NCBI RefSeq assembly: GCF_016836705.1
Contig: NZ_JAFCGY010000008.1
Coordinates: forward strand, 1 to 64,000
Direction: 5' to 3'
Length of the DNA stretch: 64,000 nt
Source: Mesorhizobium caraganae
Lineage (GTDB): Bacteria; Pseudomonadota; Alphaproteobacteria; Rhizobiales; Rhizobiaceae
Position numbers and translations under genes: made by a program
Notes under the pieces: model-generated
Databases searched by the model: none
What the model saw: only the letters and a program-made list of their open reading frames with translations
What the model was told of the DNA's origin: nothing
Part shown: one piece after another, positions 27,811-36,462 of the stretch
How the letters are laid out: the number at the start of each line of letters is the position of its first letter
How positions within the stretch are numbered: the first letter of the stretch is position 1

Positions 27811-28838
27811 ATGAAGAATATAATGATCGGGGTTGATCTGGCAAAAAATGTTTTACAGCTCCACGGGGCGTCGATGACGGGCGAGGTACTGTTTCGCAAG
27901 AAGTTGTCGCGCGGGCAGTTTCTGCGTTTCATGCAGAGCCAGCCGACGGCTGTTGTCGTCATGGAGGCTTGCGGCAGCGTCCACTACTGGGCACGCGAGT
28001 TGATGTCGCTGGGCCATGAGGTCAAGCTGATCGCACCACAATATGTGCGCCCTTTCGTCAAGCGTCAGAAGAACGACGCTGCTGATGCGGAAGCGATTGT
28101 CATTGCGGCACGACAGCCGGAAATGCGTTTTGTCGAACCTAAAACACCGGATCAGCAAGCACGGGCTGTTCTATTTCGAGCGCGAGAACGCATTGTCCAT
28201 CAACGCACGGAACTAGTGAACGCGCTGCGCGCAATGCTCTATGAATATGGGCATGTTATTCCTGTGGGCCTCGGACACATCAAACGGTTGGAAGCCATAT
28301 TGAACGACGCGGCTGGTAACCTCCCCGATCTCGTACGCGAAGAAGGCCATGATCTCTTGGCACAAATCGGTGAAAAGACCGTCAGAATTGACAACAAGAC
28401 CCAGAAGCTGGCCTCTCTCGCCAAGCAGACCGATATGGCGCGGCGTCTTCAGACTATGCCGGGTATCGGGCCGATGACCGCTGTGGCGGTCGAAGCTTTC
28501 GCGCCAACGATGGAAAACTTCAAATCGGGGCGCAACTTTGCCGCCTGGCTTGGCCTCGTGCCGCGACAGTTTCGTCCGGCGGCAAGGAAAGGCTGGGTAA
28601 GGTCTCGAGGGCCGGCCAGGTCGACATTCGTCGGCTGCTGATCATCGGTGCCATGGCTCGCGTAAATTGGGCGAGCCGCAAGGCAACATCCACTGATCCC
28701 TGGATGATGCGTATGCTTGGAAGAAAGCCCCGAATGCTGGTGGCGATCGTGCTGGCGAATAAGATGGCACGTATGATCTGGGCGATGCTGATGCGGCAGG
28801 AAGATTATCGGAATCCGGGGTTGCCGGCGGCTGCATGA
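27811..28838 (+). pseudogene. IS1111-type (IS110 family) transposase with one frameshift
   Basis: Nearly whole. MIGVDLAKNVLQLHGASMTG (first Asp), VVMEACGSVHYWARELM, VRPFVKRQKNDAADAEAI, TMPGIGPMTAVAVEAFAP and GRNFAAWLGLVPRQF lie in one frame. Past 28575 the frame is lost by what appears to be one missing base (CAGTTTCG for CAGTTCTCG). The end (GAMARVNWASRKATS, MLGRKPRMLVAIVLANKMAR) continues in the next frame to 28838. If the base is restored the transposase would be about 342 aa, normal for the group. Confidence 0.8.
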
Positions 28839-28990
28839 ACGCAGCTATCGTCAATGTCGGCCAACAGGTGTGAGAAGTCGATGACCCGAATGGGCACAAG
28901 ATCGAACGATCCGGCTCAGGAAAACAGCACTGCTCTTCGAGCTCAGAGCTCGTGAACAAGATTTGGACCTGATCCGCTGATCACCATCCC
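28839..28990 (+). ncRNA. Candidate IS1111-type downstream non-coding region (bridge RNA)
   Basis: In IS1111-group elements the bridge RNA is encoded downstream of the transposase. This interval follows the transposase and contains a near-perfect hairpin-forming segment (TTCGAGCTCAGAGCTCGTGAA near 28937-28957) before GATTTGGACCTGATCCGC. Position and hairpin support the idea; guide loops were not resolved. Confidence 0.35.
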
Positions 28991-29097
28991 GGCCAGCGGT
29001 CGCTGAAAACGCCGCAAATGAAGGCCTGACAGAAGACCGCATTCGATCACACGTTCAAAAGGTAAGAAACGACTTGCACAACGGGCGGCAACCACAG

Positions 29098-30325
29098 AAG
29101 AGCAGTGCGAAATCGTACGCGGCCTTTATCAACCAAAGACAGCTACGGCTGATTTGATAATGATGCCGCCATCCGGGCTTCGGCGCATCTGACGACCCGT
29201 GGCGGTGCGAAAAACATTCGTCAATTGCAGCGCAGGCGGCACGCGCGACCACAGGGCTCGCACGCTCTCCCGGCCATGCCCGGTTTTGCGAATGACGTTT
29301 CCTGTGACGACGCGCTGCGACCATCGGAAGCCGATCGCGTGGAAATACAGGTCGGCATGCTGCGGGCTGATATGATGAAAGACGCCGGCGATGGTACGGC
29401 GGACGCGGGAGTTGAAGCCCTCCACTGAATTGACGTGGACGGCGTCGCGAACATACTCACCGCTGGAATGCTTCACTGTCTCATGCTTGGCAAAGCTCTC
29501 ACCAATGGCCATGAATGCCTTCCACTCGTCGCTCATCAAATGAGCTCCCGATTCGATCTGCGCTTCAATGACGCGTTCGCTTGCTCGCGCCGAGAGACCG
29601 GTCACGACCGCGGCACGCGCGTCACCGGCCAGAGTGCCAGGCATTACATCGGTCGGTCGCCGCACCATTGCCATGACCGGCGTTTTGTCCGTATTCGTCT
29701 GGCCTTTCCGGCCGCGGCCCGGAGGCGGGTCGTCGGGATTCTTTCTGGGCCTTCCACCGAGATGGAAATGGTCGATCTCCACCGTGCCGGCGAGCATGTT
29801 CTCCCGCGCCCCCATGAGACGCAGTGCATGTCCCATCCGCCAGGCCGTTGGCTGGCTCACCCCGAGCGCCTCGGCCAGGCGCACCGACGACAAGCCCTTG
29901 TCGGATTGCAGTAACAGCCACATAGCCTTCAGCCAAACACGCGCTTCGTGGAGTGCAGAGGCGTGTGTGTCGTCACCGTGAACTGGAACCGGCAATCGCC
30001 GCTGGAACATTGATAAAGACCCGGTCGGGCGCGCCGCTTGCCGGTATCGCGATCGGCAAGCGCAATCGAGCGTTTGAATCCGCAGGCGGGGCAGATCCGG
30101 CCATCCGGCCACACCATGCTTTCCAGCAACCGACGGCAATGCTGCTCATCCCGGAAGGCCGCGATCATTTCTTCAACAGTCCGAATGCTGGAAAGCGCTG
30201 CAAGCATTTCAGGCATTCTCACCTCCTTCAGATCAGCCCAAAGAAATCGCAGGAAAAGCCTTAGACCACAACGATATTGCCGTCTTTGGTTGATAAAGGC
30301 CGCGTACGATTTCGCACTGCTCTTA
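29098..30325 (-). mobile_element. IS1595-family element with 43-bp perfect terminal inverted repeats
   Basis: The left end 29098-29140 and right end 30283-30325 are exact reverse complements over 43 bp, the inner part being GGCCTTTATCAACCAAAGAC. Total length 1228 bp. I see no matching direct repeat immediately outside the ends. The perfect repeats suggest recent insertion, although the transposase gene now carries a frameshift. Confidence 0.85.
29129..30222 (-). pseudogene. IS1595 (ISXO2-like) transposase, frameshifted
   Basis: The N-terminal zinc-ribbon (ICPACGFKRSIALADRD, YQCSSGDCRFQFTVTTHT) lies in one frame down to about 29950 and ends at a stop soon after PLHSTK. The rest continues in another frame with RVWLKAMWLLLQSDKGLSS, the helix-turn-helix VRLAEALGVSQPTAWRMGH, GTVEIDHFHLGG (catalytic Asp), LMSDEWKAFMAIG (Asp) and HVNSVEGFNSRVRRTIAG (the Glu/His-type third residue), a typical ISXO2-like DDE core. 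Confidence 0.8.
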
Positions 30326-30393
30326 TTCCGACCCCCGCTTAGCCACGCGCGCTACATCTTCGCCTCCTACGTCATGCATGCACCAGGACCTGC

Positions 30394-30560
30394 AGATTCT
30401 GCTGCGCGTATCGCGCCAAAACCAAGGGCGAGGTCGAGCGACCGTTTCGCTATGTCCACGAGGACTTCTTCCTGGCCCATTCCTTCCGCAATCTCAACGA
30501 TCTGAACAACCAGTTGCAGGACTGGCTCGACACCGTCGCCAATGGCCTCCTGCATCTGTG
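30394..30560 (+). pseudogene. IS21 IstA transposase, C-terminal fragment
   Basis: The plus strand reads YRAKTKGEVERPFRYVHEDF, then FLAHSFRNLNDLNNQLQDWL and DTVANG, a well-known stretch after the catalytic Glu (in EVER) of IS21-family IstA. No istB is found. It breaks off where an Abi-like fragment starts on the other strand. Confidence 0.65.
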
Positions 30561-30753
30561 TCAGCGCGGTGATCCAACCACCGATGTGCTGGAGCGAGGC
30601 ATAGTCCGTCTTCAGATGCCGATCAAAAATCGGCTCGTGATGGGCGGTTCGGTTGCGGAAAGTGCGGACGTAATCCAGAGGAGTGTGCACAGATTTACGG
30701 CTAAGACGGATATAGGGGAACGTTTTGAACACACCCGCCCACCAGATCGTCAT
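30560..30753 (-). pseudogene. Abi-like (PF07751-type) protein, C-terminal fragment
   Basis: The minus strand reads TPLDYVRTFRNRTAHHEPIF, then DRHLKTDYASLQHIGGWI. The R-N-x-x-AHHEPI motif is the signature of Abi-like/AbiF-type abortive infection proteins. Only this C-terminal part is left, with IS21 DNA beyond it. It is a second hint, with the genes to the right, that the area once carried phage-defence functions. Confidence 0.5.
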
Positions 30754-30918
30754 CTCCTAGTTCGCCTCCCGCCGACAGTCAGACGGCCTCCAGCGTCGAG
30801 GAGGGTCACCCATAAGCCGAATGAAAGCACCGCGACCATGTGCGGCGGATCGTCGGGAAAGGGGCCTATCATTCCCAGTCCCGCTCCGGTTCGGAGAAAG
30901 GTTCGATGTGGCCGAAGC

Positions 30919-31995
30919 TCACCTCCCGAAGGCGAGGCGCGGAATTGACAACAGCATCGTCAATCTGATGTCGTTCCCACCTTTGCCAGTTACAGTTAGC
31001 GAGACCTGATAACGGTGTTGGACCGTGACGTCCTCAACCGTCCCTCCAAGAGAGACATAATCTTTGTCGATGCTGTCGCGGACCGAAAAATCGAACGATG
31101 CCTGCACTCGCACTTTGGCGGAGATCGGGACGAGGAAACGATCCTCTGCTCGTCCTCATGCCCGGCATACTCGATGTTCTCGATGACAGCCTCCTCGACT
31201 TCCGCATCCCAATTCATGAACGCGGATGCGTCGAGCTCGAAATCCAGATCGTCGAGATCGCGCTGGATCGCATAAACAATCGCGACTGCCACAGGGCCTT
31301 CCGGTTCCTTAGCGATAGAGGCAATGCAACGGGCGACAACCTCCTCGTCTTCGTGGAATAGCGCCAAGGCTTTGCCGAGGTCGTCCGCGCAGTAGAGATA
31401 TTCGCTCTCATGGCAATACGCAGTCCATCCGTGATCCTTGCTGACGACGAGCACTGGACCGTTGTTTTCCGACCATTTCCGTAGAGCGGCGAGCGCAATG
31501 GCATCCGGGAATTCATGTTTCTTGTTCGACCCTGCGAATGGTGGATCTCCGCCGAAGTATCGGGTCACAAGCTCGGCAATGTCGATTGCGCTGTCGGAGG
31601 AGATGACCTCCCATGCTAATTCCATCGACAAAGGCCTGGAATAGGCCGCTTGCATGGTCGGCGACGGACTCGCGGGGCGTCAGTGCAGCCGCAATGTCTT
31701 TGACCGCCTTCGCATCAGCCTTCCAGACTTTCGTGTGCGCCTTCAGAGCCGACTGCAAGTGCGCGTAGGCGGTGTCATGAACCGTTGTCATGTGACTCTT
31801 CACCTCCCCGGCGACGATGTCCGCCATGAGCGCTGCGACGTTCTTGGTTCTGAGGTTTCCGATGCTCAACAGAATCCGATTATCGAGATTCCCATTGGTG
31901 TTGAGACCGTCGATGATGTTCGCGTCGATAGTGAAACCCTTCACCGCACCCGCCTCGATCATCCCTCTCATCTCGTCGGCATCATATGGTGGCAT
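30919..31995 (-). pseudogene. PIN-like domain protein (DUF4935), two frameshifts
   Basis: Three consecutive frames on the minus strand make one protein of about 355 aa. Frame one (from 31995) has KGFTIDANIIDGLNTNGNLD, the first acidic residue of a PIN nuclease. Frame two (about 31630-31140) has SNKKHEFPDAIALAALRKW and GPVLVVSKDHGWTAYCHES, the rest of the PIN-type site. Frame three (about 31140-30919) has AEDRFLVPISAKVRVQASFD. PIN_12/DUF4935 proteins are predicted RNases. The start lies 30 bp after the GHKL-ATPase gene, so the two formed an operon. Shifts are near 31630 and 31140. Confidence 0.65.
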
Positions 31996-32025
31996 CTAAT
32001 CCCCGTTCCTATATACTCTCCCCGG

Positions 32026-34107
32026 CTAGGCGATTGCCTCGGCCGTCGCATCCTCTTCCGTGCGAAGGCGATGATGCGCCGCTTGCTGCGCTTCTATGAA
32101 GAAGCTCTTTCCGGATATGCCTGCACGATCGAAGAACGCCTGATTTCTCTCTCTCGCGTCGCTGAGGAGAGTGTCCCAGGCAATCAGCTCTATGGAGCCC
32201 TTGAACCCGGATCGAGGCTGATAGAACCGACCACGGCCATCGGCCGTGCGATCCCAGGAATAGGTCCAATCGTCCATCTTCCCGACAATGTCGGCGACGA
32301 TGAAGCAATAGAAGACGGTGTCTTCCTTGAGCTTTATCGGGCGCCCTTTGACGTCCAGTTTCCCTCCTTCCAGCAATCGCCGAACATAGCGCTCGACCTG
32401 GTGCTGCGGGTTCTCGTCGTCGCCATAGCCGGTTCGACCGGGGCGCTTGAACTCCACCAGCAGCACGCGTGACGGATCATCGGTTTGGCGCAATCCATGC
32501 ACATGGTCGAAGATCAGCACGTCGGGGCGCTCGTCGCTCTCGACAGAACTGGAGAGGTTCTGGAATTCCTCATCGGAACTGAAATACTGCGCGAAAGTCA
32601 GTCGTTCGTCGATAATCCAGAGATCGTGAGACGCGGCAGGCACGACCTTGCGCGCGCCATCGCTCAATGTGTTGATGCGTAACGGGCAGATGAACGAGTG
32701 CAGAATGTCTTCCCGCTGATAGCTGCTATCGCGCGTGTCATCGCGGACTTTTTCCAGGAGGATCTCGATGAAATCCAACACGACCTTGCGCCGAACGATG
32801 TATTCCGCGAGGCTTTTCTGCTCTGTCTCTTCGATCGCCTTGCCGGCCGCTTCGATCGCCTTCGCGAACGCGTTGACATCCACAGACGGCTCCTTCAACC
32901 GTGCGAGAACGGCACGGATTTTTTCCGCCTGCCTCTGGTCTCGCCTGTAGCGCTCACGGGAAAGGTGGCCGAAGATGGCGTCGTCGTTCAGTTCTCCCGA
33001 TGGGATTTTCCCTTGGAGCTCGTCGACGTCGCCGAAGGCGATCGACGGGTAGGATTCCGCGATCGCCCTGACTCGCGTTCGTTGATCAAGGCGGAGCGCG
33101 TTCAATGGCTCGGCTAAAAACTCCTCAATATGGGGTGTACACACGTCGTTGACGATGCGGTCGAGGACGACATCCTCGAACAGGAATTTCGTGCGCTCCT
33201 GATTGACATTTCGATCGAGGAAATCGCCTGTCAGGACAGCGTGGAACACCCTGTTCTCATTGGCACCGAAATATTTCAGGCCGAGCTTCGCGTCTATCTT
33301 GTGTGAATGAACCGTTCGATCGTGAGCAATGAAATGGACGAAGTGCGAGCCTTGCAGATCCGCACTAGCGATCTTGTCACATTCCATGAGGGTCAGTGTG
33401 AGCGCTCCGTACTCTGAGGTCGGGATATCTTTCACTGTCTTTCTGCGGTGGATGATCGAATTGATTTCTTCTGGATAGTGACGAGTCTCGTCCCCGCAGT
33501 GAACGGTGATCTGGGGTGAGCGGGAACCAATGAACGTTGGTAGAAAGTGGGAGGTGAAGTGTTGGAACACATAGGCCGACCGGCCGGGGAACTTGACCCG
33601 ATAACCATTGTCACGGAGCCCGGCGAACTCAACGGTCATACCCGAGGCCGAACTCTGGCTGTCTGCCTCACGTTCCTCATAGTCCTGAATCTGGTCCGAT
33701 AGCGAGAGGACAAAGCGGAATCGTCGGCATTTGAGGATTCCGCCCTCGGAGAAATTACTGGCCACGGTGGTGTTTTCGAAGCAGTCGAGCCAAAGAAGCC
33801 GACCGACGCCCTTTCCACCACGAGCAATCTTGTTGTCGGTGTCTGTTGTCGTGAATGCTTCGAAGTTTTTGGTATCCAGACCTACGCCATTATCCTCGAC
33901 GAGGATCTTCACCGGGACCTGCTTTCGTCCCGTGACGATATTGACAATAATGCGCCCCTTTTCGGCGACATGCTTTCCAAATCGGTCCTGCACGCTGTGA
34001 ATCGAATTGCTGACAGCTTCGAACAAGGGTTGCATGGCGTCGGCTGTCTTTGCGGGTTTTGGTAGCCTCTCTATTCTTTTGACAAGATTGCTTTGAAGCG
34101 TCGCCAT
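32026..34107 (-). CDS. GHKL ATPase with C-terminal PD-(D/E)XK-like nuclease domain; possible defence protein
   Basis: About 693 aa. The N-terminal HATPase_c_3-type domain shows the GHKL boxes: LFEAVSNSIHSV (N-box), ILVEDNGVGLD (G1), and GGKGVGRLLWLD (G2). A middle transducer-like and helical part follows. Near the C-terminus RPDVLIFDHVHGL and, 25 residues on, VLLVEFKRP give the D...E-x-K pattern of PD-(D/E)XK nucleases. MutL/MORC-like ATPases joined to such nucleases are known from restriction-type loci. ATG 34107 (MATLQSNLV) has GGGGGGAAACAA upstream; the in-frame start at 34149 is less likely. Followed by a PIN-like gene. Functional role inferred. Confidence 0.7.
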   Translation of the reverse strand: MATLQSNLVKRIERLPKPAKTADAMQPLFEAVSNSIHSVQDRFGKHVAEKGRIIVNIVTGRKQVPVKILVEDNGVGLDTKNFEAFTTTDTDNKIARGGKGVGRLLWLDCFENTTVASNFSEGGILKCRRFRFVLSLSDQIQDYEEREADSQSSASGMTVEFAGLRDNGYRVKFPGRSAYVFQHFTSHFLPTFIGSRSPQITVHCGDETRHYPEEINSIIHRRKTVKDIPTSEYGALTLTLMECDKIASADLQGSHFVHFIAHDRTVHSHKIDAKLGLKYFGANENRVFHAVLTGDFLDRNVNQERTKFLFEDVVLDRIVNDVCTPHIEEFLAEPLNALRLDQRTRVRAIAESYPSIAFGDVDELQGKIPSGELNDDAIFGHLSRERYRRDQRQAEKIRAVLARLKEPSVDVNAFAKAIEAAGKAIEETEQKSLAEYIVRRKVVLDFIEILLEKVRDDTRDSSYQREDILHSFICPLRINTLSDGARKVVPAASHDLWIIDERLTFAQYFSSDEEFQNLSSSVESDERPDVLIFDHVHGLRQTDDPSRVLLVEFKRPGRTGYGDDENPQHQVERYVRRLLEGGKLDVKGRPIKLKEDTVFYCFIVADIVGKMDDWTYSWDRTADGRGRFYQPRSGFKGSIELIAWDTLLSDARERNQAFFDRAGISGKSFFIEAQQAAHHRLRTEEDATAEAIA

Positions 34108-34243
34108 TTGTTTCCCCCCGGGCAGATTCAACACCTTATTGCACTGCACAGGGACCTGAGCAACGCCCAGTATTTGTCGTCAACGGTGTTTGGACATCTC
34201 CGGGGTCTCCAACGTTTTGGCTCTCCAAAACGGCTCGCGCGGA

Positions 34244-34483
34244 CTAGCGGAGCAATACCCCATCGATGTAGATGTTCCGTACAATCTTGACCCAGCTGGG
34301 GTTCATGCGAACACCGCTGCGCGGATGCGAACGCAGAAAATCCGCCACCTCATCCAAACTCGAGAGGTGGGTCGGATCCACGTTAGATCCGAAGTGATGG
34401 CAGGCAAAATAGCCATTGGAACCGGGCTCAACCCGCGCGGTCACCATCCCGCCAATGATACGTTCAATACGAGCTACCGGCAT
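34244..34483 (-). CDS. Small conserved-looking hypothetical protein (79 aa)
   Basis: Begins at ATG 34483 behind GGCGGAGAA, a credible ribosome site. It reads as a normal small protein: SSLDEVADFLRSHPRSGVRM and the end NPSWVKIVRNIYIDGVLLR. I recall no named family; similar short proteins occur on rhizobial plasmids. No signal peptide or membrane helix. It lies between the scpB-like gene and the GHKL gene on the same strand. Function unknown. Confidence 0.5.
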   Translation of the reverse strand: MPVARIERIIGGMVTARVEPGSNGYFACHHFGSNVDPTHLSSLDEVADFLRSHPRSGVRMNPSWVKIVRNIYIDGVLLR

Positions 34484-34597
34484 TTCTCCGCCCCCCCTTT
34501 CCTAGGCACACCCGCCTCCCAGCGCGCACCCTACACCTACGTCAATTCGGCGGCCTTCGCGACTATAGCGGCAGAACCGCAGCTCACAGCCGGCTGG

Positions 34598-35287
34598 CTA
34601 TTCAACATCCACTTCCATATCATCGCAAAAGCCCGGCATGATGTCGCCCGCTAGCAGCTTTTCCTTCGACAGCAGGCCGGCATCCTCAAGCGCCTCGAAA
34701 TCCGGTAAATCCCGCAGCGTGTCGAGGCCGAACTGCAGCAGGAATTCTTTCGTCGTCACATAGGTGTAGGGCGCGCCCGGCGTCGGACTGCGCGGGCCGG
34801 ACGCGATCAGGCCGGCGCCGCGCAGACGGCCGATCAGGTCACGGCTGATCTCCTTGCCGAAGAAGGACGACAGTTCGGCGCGGGTGATCGGCTGGAAGAA
34901 GGCGATGCACATCAGCACCAGCACGTCCGACTGCGTCAGGTCTACGGCAGGCCCACCGACGGCGGTGCCAAATGCACTGCGGATGGCGTCGGCATAGGCC
35001 GGCCGGGTCAGGTGCCGAAAACCGCCGGCGACGGCCACCAGGTCGTAGGGCCGGCCACGCAGTTCTTCGCGAATATCGTCGATCAGGAGATCAATGCTGC
35101 AATTTTTGCCGACGATGCGGGCGAGCATTTCGCGTGTCACCGGTTCGCTGGCCGCGAAGATCGTTGCTTCGACACGGTTCATCCATTCCCGCCAGCGCAC
35201 CGCCGGCGGCAAATGGTCCAGTTCCTGGTCGAAGAGATGATCATCTGATCTCCCCTTCCCCCGTCGCGCGCGAGCCGTCTCGGCCAT
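34598..35287 (-). CDS. ScpB-like segregation/condensation protein, module 1
   Basis: About 229 aa with the two winged-helix domains of ScpB, the SMC-complex subunit: VEATIFAASEPVTREMLARI opening wing 1, ADAIRSAFGTAVGGPAVDLT, then LVLMCIAFFQPITRAELSSF of wing 2 and GAPYTYVTTKEFLLQFGL at the end, as in chromosomal ScpB (APYTYGTT-eFL-FGL). As a plasmid-borne extra copy it may have a role other than chromosomal condensation. The DUF1403 gene directly upstream ends within a few bases of its start; a GTG at 35296 would overlap that stop. The protein from module 2 (47611) is a clear homologue, differing at the N- and C-terminal ends. Confidence 0.85.
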   Translation of the reverse strand: MAETARARRGKGRSDDHLFDQELDHLPPAVRWREWMNRVEATIFAASEPVTREMLARIVGKNCSIDLLIDDIREELRGRPYDLVAVAGGFRHLTRPAYADAIRSAFGTAVGGPAVDLTQSDVLVLMCIAFFQPITRAELSSFFGKEISRDLIGRLRGAGLIASGPRSPTPGAPYTYVTTKEFLLQFGLDTLRDLPDFEALEDAGLLSKEKLLAGDIMPGFCDDMEVDVE

Positions 35288-35292
35288 CGTTG

Positions 35293-36336
35293 TCACAGCC
35301 CGAAAATGCGGAACGTGCTACGGCCGGACAGCTCGCGCACGGCGCCGAGCTCGACCAGCCGATCGAACAGGCGGCGCAGGCCGCGGTCGCTCATGCCGAT
35401 GTTTCTGTCTGCGCGCGATGCCATGATCGCGTCCTCCGACAGCAGTCTGTCGACGATGGTGTCTGCCCCTTTCGCCCGCAGCTTTGGCGCGACGGCGAGC
35501 AGTTTTTCCGCGCGGCGTCCAAGGTCCGCCGACAAGTCGATCGCGCGCAACGCTGCGCGCGCCTGGGCGGCGAGCGCCTGCGCGGCAAACAGACTCTTGG
35601 CACGCTCAGGATCTGTCTCAATGCCTGTCGCCACAGAGCTGGCTGCCGATCGACCCGGGCGGGCGCTCGTGCCCAACGCTGCCTCGGCGCCCAGCAGCGG
35701 CACCGCATGTGTCCAACCCAGGCGTTGCGCCAGCAGCGCGTCAGCAAGCCAGGCTCCGACGGCGCGCCCAAAACCGTGTCGTTCGGCGGCCATGAACGTA
35801 CCTGTCAGCATTGCGACCATTCCGGCGCCGGCACCGACTTGCCGGAGATCATCCGCCAGGCCGCTGACCAACGGCTTGTCCGGGGCATAGCCAAACTCCT
35901 CCAACACCGCGGCGAGGTTTTTTTCCTTCAGGAGATCTTCCGCGGAACGCGCCGCCAGCCGGCGCCAGGCGAGCAACAAAAGTCCGGCGGGACCGACGGA
36001 CAAAAAATCGCCCGGGCGCGTGAGCAGCACGGCATCGCGCAGCGCATTTTCATCCTCGACGCGGCCGGCCTGCTTCGTCGTTGCTGCGGCCGCCGAAAGC
36101 GCCAGCCGTTGCCGCCAGACGCCGGCCCATCGATCATGCCGGCGGACCACCGCATCGAGCCCGCCGATGGCGGCGCCGGCAGCGAGCGCGACGTCTTCGA
36201 CGCCTTTGCCCGCGAGGCTTTGCACATCGGAGATGGCCCGGCGCAGCCAGGCCGGCACCGTTGCCATCGGCGCAGTCGAAGGGGTACCGGCAAGCGTGGC
36301 GTGGTGGCGCGGAGAGGGTTTGGGACGCAGAATCAT
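35293..36336 (-). CDS. DUF1403 family protein, module 1
   Basis: A 347-aa Ala-rich, mostly helical protein. It starts MILRPKPSPRH, as does the homologue at 46594, and ends with a winged-helix-like segment (GMSDRGLRRLFDRLVELGAV, RELSGRSTFRIFGL) that is the most conserved part between the two copies. DUF1403 proteins occur on rhizobial plasmids; their function is not established. It is divergent from the integrase gene, with the inverted-repeat site between them, and is translationally linked to the scpB-like gene. The C-terminal end suggests DNA or nucleoprotein binding. Confidence 0.8.
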   Translation of the reverse strand: MILRPKPSPRHHATLAGTPSTAPMATVPAWLRRAISDVQSLAGKGVEDVALAAGAAIGGLDAVVRRHDRWAGVWRQRLALSAAAATTKQAGRVEDENALRDAVLLTRPGDFLSVGPAGLLLLAWRRLAARSAEDLLKEKNLAAVLEEFGYAPDKPLVSGLADDLRQVGAGAGMVAMLTGTFMAAERHGFGRAVGAWLADALLAQRLGWTHAVPLLGAEAALGTSARPGRSAASSVATGIETDPERAKSLFAAQALAAQARAALRAIDLSADLGRRAEKLLAVAPKLRAKGADTIVDRLLSEDAIMASRADRNIGMSDRGLRRLFDRLVELGAVRELSGRSTFRIFGL

Positions 36337-36414
36337 CGAAAAGCACGATGAATCATGGCGGCGCTTTTGGCAACAGAAAGCGCCAAAAAGCGCTGCACTT
36401 GTCGTGCAGACAAA

Positions 36415-36443
36415 ACGAACGATAATGTTGCCTTATCATTCGT
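36415..36443. promoter_or_regulatory. dif-like inverted-repeat site, module 1
   Basis: Left half-site ACGAACGATAA (36415-36425), 7-bp spacer TGTTGCC, right half-site TTATCATTCGT (36433-36443). The halves are inverted copies with one mismatch, extending by AAA outward on both sides. The layout resembles an XerC/XerD dif site (11-bp arms ending GATAA / TTATC around a 6-8 bp spacer). It lies 20 bp before the preferred integrase start. Read in the direction opposite to the integrase it aligns with the module-2 site. It could be the crossover site or an operator. Confidence 0.6.
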
Positions 36444-36462
36444 TTTCCTCTTTATAGAGAGA

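Noticed and set aside
34511..34570. Plus-strand APYTYVNSAAF resembling the ScpB end (APYTYVTTKAF)
   Set aside because: The match is short, and no other ScpB segment is found nearby on that strand. It could be a third scpB scrap but chance is as likely.
35391..36425. Several long frames antisense to DUF1403 and integrase genes (also at 46.6-47.9 kb)
   Set aside because: They are shadows of high-GC coding DNA; the opposite-strand proteins are conserved between the two modules while these are not.
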